Below are positions 37,181 to 47,967 of a stretch of 64,000 nucleotides of DNA, piece by piece (position 1 is the first letter of the stretch; each line of letters opens with the position of its first letter). Location of the stretch: the NCBI GenBank assembly GCA_016806645.1, contig JACSYO010000469.1:3293001-3357000 (forward strand). Reading direction: 5' to 3'. The notes under the pieces were generated by a model, which saw only the letters and a program-made list of their open reading frames with translations, searched no databases and had not been told where the DNA came from. The translations under genes and the position numbers were made by a program. This stretch comes from Ophiodon elongatus (lineage: Eukaryota > Chordata > Actinopteri > Perciformes > Hexagrammidae).

Positions 37181-38549
37181 AGGGTATTACAACAACATAC
37201 CAGCCAGAATATATACAGATTTAATGACTTGGATATTTTCAATCGTCTGCTATTTAGAAACTTCATATTAGTTTGAGAATAAGTATGAAGCGGAAAATAA
37301 ACGTGTTGAATGTATTTGTAGAAGTTACTTTGAAATAATGAGTTATTGATTACTTGGAATAATAATAATGTGGTCAACATTGTCTGACTGGTCTATAAGA
37401 GACACGTGCAGTATTTCCTCCAGTACACTTGCTGATGCTGGAAGGCACAATAATTCAATGTTTCATGGCATAACTGTTTTTTATATTCAATGAAGCACAG
37501 TTTTCATCAAGCAAGGCTGTGATAGTCGTCTTACAATCAAACTTTACGATTTACTACTGAGTTACAATGTGATTTAAAGTAACACATAAAACATTCACCC
37601 CCATCAGCTTTCTGAGCCATTAGTTCAAAGGTTACCTTAAAATTCCAAAATCGATTCAAACTATGTTCAATTTAGTTTTGGATTGGTATTCAAGTATTAT
37701 TGAACGTCTGGTTATTGTGACTGCACTACCGTGCAGTATGCCAGACTTATACCAGGTAGTCTTTGTCTTCACATTTTGACTGTTTTAATCAACGTATTTT
37801 GCTCTGATCCTCCAGAAAAACTGATAGTGTGCATCACCCAGACTGGGCCGACCCTGCCCTACCACTGCTACTGAGGAGAGAAGATCCAGATGCACAGACT
37901 CTCTCCCCCCCCCCTGCCCTCCCCCCCTCCTCCCCTCCTCTCCTCTCCTCTCTCTTTCTCTCTATCACCACACAGATGGGATTAGAAGATGAGGGTTGGC
38001 AGCCAAAGAAAGTGGCCGTGTTGCAGGCAAACCATTTCATGCAACACACACGCGCATACAGATACACAAACACACACACAGCCCTACTTTTTACGAATTC
38101 ATTCAATTGTAGCAACAGAAATGTATTCCGTTTTTAAATTATAATTCTCCTCTAAAGGCAATCACCTTTGTTGACAATCATTTAATTCCGGTGTTGTCAT
38201 CCTGCTTGTTTTTATTTTTTTTCTTGCTATTGTCAACATTTCGGTAACTTTTGTCATGCCAACGCCCGCATCCTGATGATGAATTTGTACGTAGTCTTCT
38301 ATGTAGGGTATATACTGTATATAAAAAGAAAATGGGATGACTGCATTAGTTTTGGCTCATTTATTTAAATCGTCCCCTGACTGGGGTTGTTGGGAGGTTT
38401 GGGCCGACAGACAGACGTTTGCCCTTTTTAGATTGAGAATGTTTATATAGGAGTTATTTTCCTGTCTAGAGTTATTTTCTCTCGGTCGGGATGAGCACAG
38501 GTGGAGACAAGAAAAGGGCATGTGTGTGTGTATTAGTCCTACAGTAAGG

Positions 38550-38663
<114 letters not shown>

Positions 38664-39689
38664 AAAATGATTATGGACCTTGGAGTAAGTGTGTTTTTGT
38701 GTGCGTGTGCACGGACCAGACCCACAAGACCACACGTTGATCATTTCATCCGTTCATGTCTGTTTTCATGGTGTGCTCTTACTCCTGTGCTGAAGCTTTT
38801 GTTTAGTTTTGTCAGGTTTTATCTACCAACTGCCTCTTTTTGTATTTGATACCTTAATTACCCCCCCAAGTGAAAGGAAAAATTACAATTTGAGTCGCTG
38901 TGTTTTTACTTTTACCCAACGAGACCAGTACAACACGTCAACCGTGGCACTGACATGAAGTTGGGAACATTAAACACTACTAAACCAGTAACATTCTGCT
39001 TTAGAAGCTATTACTCTTCTGTAAAAGATTCACACTATAGGAACAACCTACTCAGTGGTTTATTCTTCATTAATAAAGTAGCAAACACTTCAAAGGGGTC
39101 TTTTTGGAATAATTATCTCCTCTTTAAATAGTTTTAAAAAATCACTACTTACTGTTTTTGTTTAGTTTTTTTACAATATAATCGTTGATATTGGCATTCT
39201 TGTGTCGTTTTACAAATAAAACCGCTAAATATGGGAGACGTCTTCACTCAGAGGCGTTTCAACAGACAAATTGGGGAGAGATACTGACGTTTAATTTAAT
39301 TTGGGAGGTGGATGAAAAGCACATTTTTGTCTATGATCCATTTGTTTTTATCTTTTTTTTTTCTTATCTTTTCCACTCTGTCAAGTTTGTATTTTATTTC
39401 CGGTTTGTATGTATGGGAGAGGTGGGAGAGCGCATTATGCAATTTGTTCAACTTGTTAGTTCCAGTTTTACCCCCCTGAGTTGTTTTTAAGGCAAAAGAG
39501 ACCAATCATCTTTGTTTTGTTTTTTACTCTCCACACATAGTATATTTGTAATGTTGCCTATCCATGTAAAATTATGATGTACGATTCATACCTGCCTTGG
39601 CTCTGAGAAGTTGCTTTTTCAGTAAAGTCTGTAACTGGTAATACTGTTGTTTTTTATAAATAAAGATCTTTTCTTAGACCAGATTTGGT

Positions 39690-40083
39690 GACTTGTGATT
39701 GATGTGGTGATGAAGGACTGCTGTATCGTGGAGATGAACACGTCTAATTAAGGAGGCGTTGCAATTTCATCCCCTCTCTTAATAAAATTGCAAACGTACA
39801 GACTTGACACTGAGTCAGAGCTTCACTCCATAACACCAATGTTCTCCATTTCGGTTGGTTTTCATCAAGGCTCGTTATCTGTGAAGTCATTTGTGGCATC
39901 ACAAGACCTTTTTTCAAACTCGCTACGAACACATTCATCTCCCAACTAAAGACTTCATGCTTCATGTCTGCGATAAGCCGGTTAACTTTCAAACACGACG
40001 TACGCCTCGGCACAGTTAGCCCGTTGAGTGTTGACGTTCTCAGCTTTGCTGTTGTCTCCGGTTACGCATGCTGACAGCGAATA

Positions 40084-40123
<40 letters not shown>

Positions 40124-40131
40124 CTCCAGAC
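39690..40131. other. Intergenic, with (GT)n(GA)n microsatellite
   Basis: No exon was seen. A GT run followed by a GA run lies at about 40085-40121, just upstream of the small two-exon gene. Confidence 0.4.
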
Positions 40132-41011
40132 ATGTCGAAGGAACACACGAGGGTTGTACCGGGACGTGTAGGTGTCACGTCATTTCCAGTATGCCACACA
40201 TCTGAAATTCATCCCACACAGATGGCGAAGCAGCTGCTGGATCACGGGAGCTGTAAGTGCATGTCAAGAGTGTGAACGTTTGATATTAGTCTGGTTTGTG
40301 ATTCATGTGACCTACAAAGTCACACAATTTCACCGAGTGCCTTCTAACTGATGGAGTAAATGCTGATGGAGAACAATACAGTAGCATCTGCGAGCTGCAG
40401 GGCCGCAGCTGGTGATCATGACAGGGTTATGTCATGGGGTTTTAGTTCCTGGAAAGTATTTTTAGAGGCTGTTCCAGTTGATGAACCGTAATATGATTCT
40501 GATGATTATTTTCCCGAGTAATCTGAAACGTCAAAAATGTTTGACAAAATGCGCCTTTCGCCTTGCAGTGAAGTTTCACATCTATATACACTTTGTTCAG
40601 CATCTTATTTTTACATTCTCTACTTTAGAGATTGATTTTCCAGGAATATTACTGATTGTTTCTCACAATCCCATTGTATTGGGCAGTCAATATAAAGACG
40701 GTTTCACCCTTTTATTAATTCTTTCTTAGAAAAGTTAAGTTTTTTTTTTTTAGTTAATCTAATAATTAAACAAAAACAAAAGATCTGACCAAGCATTCAA
40801 TACTTTTGTGACAACACTTTAAAACTTGATGCAATGGACACATTCTTGTTTCTATTCAGAATGTAAAGGATATTTGCTGCCTTTTTTTAGTACAAAATTC
40901 AACTTTTTTGTTTCCCCAGCTGATGGTTCCTTGCTGAGCTGCAGCAGAGGGATCATAGGACCCGAACACTTCCATTTGAACCACTTTAAGAAGGAATTTC
41001 TTCACGCCTAG
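40132..41011 (+). CDS. Predicted small 70-aa protein, two exons
   Basis: An ATG at 40132 opens a 121-nt coding exon to 40252, which ends at a GTAAGT donor after AGC T. The intron ends at a strong acceptor (ttgtttccccag) and the second exon, 40920-41011, continues in frame to a TAG. The joined ORF is 70 codons, with MAKQLLDHGS crossing into SDGSLLSCSRG and then GPEHFHLNHFKKEF. There is no signal peptide or membrane segment; it is basic and His-rich at the end. I recognise no family. Small cytoskeletal or ciliary proteins can look like this, but that is speculation. It lies between ctnnd1 and the membrane-protein gene on the same strand. It could also be untranslated exons with a chance ORF. 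Confidence 0.4.
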
Positions 41012-41955
41012 TATCGAGAAGCAACAATACAGCAACAAATACCTCCTGGAATGGGCATGTGGGTATTGCTGTAAGACAAAAATATATATATGAACCTATT
41101 CTTTAAGGTCAGCTCAATGAAGTGAAGATTCCTTACAAAGCTTCTCCTTGTTACTTGGCTTTAGACGGCATTTAGACCTTCATGTTGTGAAATTTATATT
41201 TAGATGTATATGGAAAATCCAGATAATAAAACTGGAGAGGTGGGGGCCCATTGAGGGGATGTTGACTCAAGACCCCAGGGTATCTGTAGCCTTGGCTCCA
41301 GCCCTGATGGGATGTGAAGTGTAAAGTTTATGTAGGTTAATAAGACTGCGAGAGCTGCACCTGCCACGCTGTCTTATTATTAGAGCTGCAATAAACTTGA
41401 GAGGTGCATACATGTTTTTTGTCACCTAGCTCCTCCAATCATATATCTTGAGTGACAAGTGTGTGTGTGTATGTCTGTGTTAGTCACTGAATGTGTGTAA
41501 TGTTTGTAACGCACACATACACACACCCTTCCTTAAATTTGAGCCCACCAAGCGCAGCAGATTCTCCCTCCCTCCCTGGGTCCTGTCATTCGGTGTCATA
41601 TCTATTTAGGGCTCCCCTGCTGTTCTTCATTTTCCTCTCGATTTCTCTCTCGAGCTCAAATAGAAGCAGCAACATTTACCTCCGGCACACGAGATCTGTG
41701 GGGAAAGCTGCAAAAGACTAAAGGAATATAACACATGCTCAGGGAGGAATTATTGTTGGGTGGAATTTAGCACCAGATTCATTACAGCGAGTCCACTTTT
41801 CGGGGGAACACTTTGTGGGAAACCACACCGCTGGGAGATTATGAGAGGCCTCAAGCTTTCTTCCTTATGATCTCTGGAGCTGGTTTGTGGAGGAAAATGA
41901 GCCCAAACAGATCAGTTTGAGAGCAAAGGAACTGCTCCGTCTGTATTTGTGCCTC

Positions 41956-42363
41956 ATGGATTCCCTCGGCGTCCCTAGTCCGTCCTCTTCAAATTCAGAT
42001 GACGAGTCCCCCGATCAAACTCCAGACCCGGATTCCTCCCGCCACACCTCCCACACTGGCAAGCAGAGCGGGCTCAGCGGCTTGGGCTACGGGGTCCTAG
42101 TGGCCTGGCACAACCTCAGGCCCTTCATCCCCTTCTTCCTCATCAGCTGCTTGGTCGTGGCCCTCGTCTACCTGATGCAGGCCATCGTCTTCGGGGGGCC
42201 CTACGAGGACCCGCACTTCTTTGTGAAGTTCAATGAGCGCTGGCCCCGGCCTGCTCCAGACCAAAAGGACCCTCCGAAGTCTTCCGAGTTCTTCAGTCCG
42301 GTCCCCCCCTCGTCCTTTGAGCAAGTCCTCTTTGAACTGCGCGGAGACAACGAGACGATGTGA
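41956..42363 (+). CDS. Small single-pass membrane protein, unrecognised
   Basis: An uninterrupted ORF of 135 aa starts at MDSLGVPSPS. The frame stays open upstream to 41887 but lacks an earlier ATG, so this Met is the best start. Residues 1-45 are Ser/Pro/Asp-rich and polar. A hydrophobic helix at about 56-82 (PFIPFFLISCLVVALVYLMQ) is preceded by a His-Asn-Leu-Arg stretch, suggesting a type II orientation with the short acidic tail outside. The C-terminal half is Pro-rich with EDPHFFVKFNERWPRP and ends in DNETM. Codon positions favour G/C at third bases, supporting real coding use. I recognise no named family. It could have further 5' untranslated exons. The gene sits between ctnnd1 and btbd18, where I know of no human counterpart. 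Confidence 0.65.
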   Translation: MDSLGVPSPSSSNSDDESPDQTPDPDSSRHTSHTGKQSGLSGLGYGVLVAWHNLRPFIPFFLISCLVVALVYLMQAIVFGGPYEDPHFFVKFNERWPRPAPDQKDPPKSSEFFSPVPPSSFEQVLFELRGDNETM

Positions 42364-42399
42364 ACTGTTTGATTACAAAAACTGGAGGAAATTATTATT

Positions 42400-44064
42400 T
42401 TTTTCTTTGGATATGAGCAACAAGGACTCAACAGGGATTATATCAGGTTTCAGTGCTATTAAAAGCACACCGACTGACACTTTTACTTTCTTTATGAGTA
42501 ATTTATTATTGGTTGTATGTGTGTTGCTGTATATGTGAACCTGCCTGTCCTTTTTAACCCAGAACTAGTTAAGTTACCGGTTGGAAATTAACAATTAAGA
42601 CTGGGTGAATATTTTCCAGCAATGTGAAGCTCCATCAGGAGCTTCTCAGACCTTAAAGCAGTCGGTGTTCTTCAGTGTTTTCCTCCTTGTTAACGTGAGC
42701 CTGGGCCATGATCTTATAACAACCTTTTCAATTTGACCGTGCTGCAATTTATTAATGTAGTTTGTCTCTGTAGTACCTTTTTTAATGTGTTTAATTAGAA
42801 AGTGTGGCCGCCTGGTACATACAGTCTGTAGCAGTGGATGTGAGTAAACACTATTCTCCTGAAGCTAATATGAGGTTGAGCAGTCTGGTGGACAAAAGAA
42901 GGGAATCTTGTGAAGTTAAAGTCTTCTCTATTGTACCATACAATACCAGCTATTGTGACTATCGCTCCAGCGTGGCTCAGCCAGCAAACACAGGGAAAGT
43001 TGTCTCACACAGACTTTTACTTTGGTAGTTAGCGACGTGATTTGACTAAGTCAGACTGCTGACACCTCATACAGGCTTCAGCTGGACTTCAGAGGTCATT
43101 TTGCACAGAGCAAGGACTGGATTTCTTCGCATAAACTACTATAAGCTACTTTGAAGACAGAATTTGTTTGACGTACTACATTGTAGAAACCATTTGTCAT
43201 ACCTCACATGTCGACTGGCACATAACGTATTATAAAACGCGTTAACACTTTATCGTATACGCTTACACTAATGCTCAAACGGAGGCAGGGGTAGACGGGC
43301 AGCTTGGTAGCTGTGTACAAGACAACATATAGGTGGATAAAAATAACACCTTGTTAATTTGTTTATTCATGTTTCACGGGGACAGAGTGTCCAAAGTCGA
43401 TATTTAAAATAGTTAATCCTAAATAGGATCTCAACCATGTTGGGTGAAACCAATTAACACATAATGTTTTATTGTGTCTCTGCATCTCAGTATAAAGTGT
43501 CTTCAGCCATTTATAGTGCTTCGCCACATTGCAGTATAGAAACTAGAAAAGTCCTTTACATTTATTTACTTTTACTGAACAGCAGCTATAGTGGCCACAA
43601 GTGACAATTGTGGGTTAATGTTAACTATTAAATGTAGTGTAGAACAAGATAAGTCAACAAACCACTTAAGTCCCAGTTACACTGAAATATATACTAAAAC
43701 TTTAGCCACCATATGTCACAACAGACCAAGTAATGGAAAATACTGAGTATACAGAGTTTAGCAAGGGTGTTTGTTGCTTTTAAACTTTTCATTAAACTTT
43801 TTATTTAAAAGACTGAGTTTTTTCTTCCCTCAAATGTTTAATGTTTCTCTTTAGGTCCATCCGTCTAGACTTATGCAGTGTAGCCCTACAATACATCTTA
43901 CAAATAATTCTCATTAAAACTGCATACACTCACTTTAAATGGGTAATAGTTTAACTTTATGGTTACTTTGAAGGTTACGCTCTGTCCTTAAAAAGCAATA
44001 CAACCATGAAGATCATCTTGCTAATAAAAAACAAATATAAGATTCATGAAGGCAGTTTTATATA
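42400..44064. other. 3' flank and AT-rich intergenic DNA
   Basis: Probably the 3' UTR of the membrane-protein gene (an ATTAAA lies near 42458), then AT-rich DNA in which I see no exon or clear repeat. Confidence 0.35.
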
Positions 44065-46435
44065 TAGTGGTGGAATAAGTATAGAGATATTTTACCAAAG
44101 TTAAAGTAGCAATACTACAGTGTGTAAATACTCTAAAAGTTATGCATTTGAAATCTTACTTAAGTAAAATAAAATATTACTATCAAAATATAGTTAAAGT
44201 AGCAAAAGTAAAAGCCACCATCATGATCCAGAATGGCCCAAATAATGTGTACATCACTTTAATGTTGCTGCAGGTAAAGATGGGGCTAATTTGAATTACT
44301 TTAAATGTTTACTGCTGTGTAGCTTAATTTGTAATAATATATCATAAAGCTTCTCCGTGAATCGCCACCTTAACGTGGTGGAGGAGTTTGAGTGGCTCAG
44401 TGATCCTGGGAGCTATGTTGTCCGGAGCATCAGCCCCTGGTAGGGTCTCCCAAGACAAACAGGTCTCAGGGGAGAGTCCAGACTAAGAGCGGTTCAACAA
44501 ACCCTGATGAATTGCGGCCCACGGACTACAGCCACCTCGCCCGGACCAGGGAAACCGGGGAACCCTCCCGGAGCCAGACCCGGGAGGGGAGCTCGTAGGT
44601 GAGCGTCTGGTGGCCGGGCCTTCGCCCATGGGGCCCGGTCGGGCTCAGCCCGAAGAAACACCATGGAGCAGCCATCCTGTGGACCCACCACCCGCAAGGA
44701 TAAGCATACTCACGAGCCCCCGGCTGAGCGCCGCCGTGCTGGAGTTCTCCCCGGGGAACGAGAGGGTCACCTCCCTGTGCCTGCAGGTTGCGGGGAGTAA
44801 GGCTCTGACTGTTGTTTGTGCCTATGCACCGAACAGCAGTTCGGAGTATCCGCCTTCTTGGAGTCGGTGGGAGGGGTCCTGGAAAGGGCGGCTCCTGCTG
44901 ACTCCATAGTTCTCCTGGGAGACTTCAACGCTCACGTGGGCAACGACAGAGAAACCTGGCGGGGGGTGATTGGGAGGAACGGCTTGCCCGATCTGAACCC
45001 GAGTGGTGTCTCGCTGTTGGACTTCTGTGCTAGCCACGGTTTGTCCATAACGAACACCATGTGGCCCTGCAGCTCACACACTACTGTAAGCAGATGTAGG
45101 GTGGCTCATAAGTGTACCTGGTACCAGAACACCTTAGGCCGTAGATCAATGATTGACTTTGTAATCGTTTCATCTGATCTGCGGCCGTATGTCTTGGACA
45201 CTCGGGTGAAGAGAGGAGCAGAGCTGTCAACTGATCACCACCTGGTGGTGAGTTGGATCAGATGGCAGGGGAATCGGCTGGAAAGACCCGGCAAGCCCAA
45301 ACGTGTAGTGAGGGTGAACTGGGAACGTCTGGCGGAGGATCCTGTCCGGGAGGTCTTCAACTCCCACCTCCGGAAGAACTTCTCACACATCCCAAGGAGG
45401 CTGGGGACATGGAATCCGAGTGGACCATGTTCAAAGCCTCTATTGTGGACGCGGACGCTAGGAGCTGTGGTCGGAAGGTCACCGGTGCCTGTCGTGGCGG
45501 CAACCCGAGAACCCGGTGGTGGACACCGGGGGTGAGGGAAGCCGTCAAACTGAAGGTGGAGGCCTTTCAGGCCTGGTTGGCTCAGGGGTCTCCTGAAACA
45601 GCGGAGAGGTACCGGCAGGCCAGAAGGGCTGCAGCTGCGGTGGTCGCGGACGCTAAAACTCGGGCATGGGAGGAGTTCGGGGAGCCATGGAGAAGGACTT
45701 TCGGTTGGCCTCAAGGAAGTTCTGGCAAACCATCCGACGGCTCAGGAAGAGAAAGCAGGGCTTACCCCAGGCTGTGCTAAGCGTGGCGGGAGGGGCGGGG
45801 GCGCGAACTCTGGGTCGTGACCGAAAGAACGAGGTCTTGGATACAAGCGGCCGAAATTAGTTTTCTCCGTAGGGTGGCCGGGCTCAGCCTTAGAGATAGG
45901 GTACGGAGCTCGGACATCAGGAGAACTTGGAGTTGAGGCGCTACTCCTTCGTATCGAAAGGAGTCAGCTGAGGTGGTTCGGGCATCTAATCAGGATGCCT
46001 CCTGGACGCCTCCCGTTAGAGGTTTTCCAGGCACGCCCAAATGGTAGGAGGCCCTGGGGAAGACCCAGGACACGCCGGAGGGATTATATCTCCCAGCTGG
46101 CCTGGGAACGCCTCGGGATCCCCCAGAACGAGCTGGAACGTGTTGCGGGTGAGAGGGAAGCCTGGGTCGGCCTGCTAGGCCTGCTGCCACCGCGACCCGA
46201 CCCCGGATAAGCGGATGCCGATGAATGGATGGATATCATAATGTATTGGTTTGTACTTTGTATTAATAATATACATTTGTAAAGTAGCTCGTAACTAAAG
46301 CTTTAAAGTAAGTGCAATATTTGCCTCTAAATTGTAGTGTAGTCGAAGTGTAAAGTAGCATAAAATGGAAATTATCAAGAATCATACAAGTACCTCAAAG
46401 TACAGTACTTGAGTGACTTATACTTTCCACCACTG
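44065..46435 (+). mobile_element. hAT-like non-autonomous element, split by a LINE
   Basis: The left part, 44065-44346, begins agtggtggaa and contains aagtaaaa-type runs and a cactttaatgttgctgcagg stretch. The right part, 46233-46435, ends in gacttatactttccaccact, close to the inverse of the left end. These are the ends of a fish element family made of agtggtgga termini and AAGTA-rich flanks. Rejoined, the element would be about 480 bp with no coding capacity. Confidence 0.7.
44347..46232 (+). mobile_element. Non-LTR retrotransposon, RTE/Rex3-like, internally deleted
   Basis: The insertion is flanked by ATATCATA on both sides (44339-44346 and 46233-46240), an 8-bp target-site duplication. 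It keeps a 5' leader and an apurinic-type endonuclease domain at about 44700-45330, with VVCAYAP, LLGDFNAHVG, DFCASHGLSITNT, GRRSMIDFV and STDHHLVVSW. The frame breaks and the sequence then jumps to the element's C-terminal part at about 45850-46205 (RWFGHLIRMPPGRLP, then LGLLPPRPDPG). The reverse-transcriptase core is missing. The 3' end is a short GATG/GGAT repeat, as described for Rex3. It is not autonomous. The clade name is from motif memory. Confidence 0.85.
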
Positions 46436-46439
46436 GCTA

Positions 46440-47217
46440 CTGAAAAGGGACAGAGGCTAATATTTGAAGATGAAAGGGAAAGTAGCAGAAGATAACTCTC
46501 TCGTGTTTATTGTTACGTCTTTACTCTTTGACTGTGCTGCTGTACCTGCCCGTTGGTGGTGCGGTGACAGCCCCGCCCCCTCGTGGCGGAGCGATACGCG
46601 ACTGCACCGTTGCTGCTTGATGACCACGTTGACCTCCCCAAAAAACGGACAGAAGAAAACAACTTAAAACTAAACAATACACTGTCTGTCAATCTCACGT
46701 TGATATACATAACTTTTAACACGTCCTAATGTTGTTCCTTTGACGTAGGAACGGGTTTATAGGGAGCATTGAGACGGTGAGTGAAGTGAGTGACCTGCCC
46801 GCGTTTGTGTGTGACACCAGCCAGGCGAGAGAAAGTAGTTCACACTGCTCAGCTTGTTCTCAGAGGTTTAGTGAGAGCTAATCATGTAAATGCTCGTGCA
46901 TGTTGACTAACCGGTGATCTGCTGTGACTAGTTTCCTCTTCCCGACTCCGGGCAGGATGCTAGCTGGCCGCTAGCATCCTGCAGGTGTGCAGATCAACAT
47001 TAACTTCTGTCTCATGCACATTCTGATTTAACGTTACACATTTGAAGAGAACTATAATGTCAATCTACTGTCGGGGAAGAAAGAAAGTTTTAATTATATT
47101 TGAAGTATGTTCCAAAATGTTTGATTAAATGGGCAAAATGTTACACGGTTCTCTTCCAAGATAAGAATTTAGGCCATAAACCAATGACTATCAAAATAAA
47201 GCTACAGCACTAACTTG

Positions 47218-47297
<80 letters not shown>

Positions 47298-47967
47298 TGT
47301 ATGTATATATGTATGTATGTATATACACAAATACAGTACAAAAGTACACAACCTCAATTATTGATATGAGTTATAAGTTTAATGCATCTCACTGTAACAG
47401 ATCATTATGCTGCTTTAAGTTTAAAGTACTACAAATGACCTGCTAAAAAAAGAAGTATATTAATCTGTTTAATAATTGGTGGTAATGCACAGTTTTTCTA
47501 TAAATTCATAATATCTGATATATTATGAATACACCGAGCAAGAGTTAGAAATGTGCTGAGCGTAAAGCTTTCGTTATTTTATATACAGATGGACGGATGT
47601 TGCTTGTATTGAATACTATTTGTTTTTAGTCCAACCTGTTCTTCTTCACACAAGGGCAGTAGTATAAATAAGTGTATGAAACCATATTACATCTCTTATT
47701 CAAGCCCTTGGTTTGTTTTCTTTGCATGAGCCTGATGAAGCACGAAGCAGAAATGTGTTGCTCGTGCCAATGTTGATAAGAGTTTTGAACATATAATTTT
47801 ATGTGCAGTCATTAACACAAACATTAGTGTTTTATTGTTTCGGGCAACAACAACACAGAATACAGTGACAGTCGTGTGGAAAGAGATATTTGCAACAAAT
47901 TCCATCATCTTTATTAATTCATCCTCCCGTTTCTCCACTCTGCTGCTCCTCTGAAGTTGATGGGGAG
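46440..47967. other. Upstream region of btbd18 with a CpG-rich patch
   Basis: A modest CG-rich segment at 46500-46990 may hold the btbd18 promoter and an untranslated exon (a GTGAGTG donor lies near 46776). The rest is AT-rich apart from the microsatellite. Confidence 0.35.
47219..47328 (+). repeat. (AT)n followed by (GTAT)n microsatellite
   Basis: About 50 bases of AT units run directly into about ten GTAT/ATGT units, a compound array. Confidence 0.95.

Noticed and set aside
47890..47967. Upstream extension of the btbd18 frame to 47890
   Set aside because: The frame is open but has no ATG before 47968. A polypyrimidine tract and AG at about 47956 suggest an acceptor within it.
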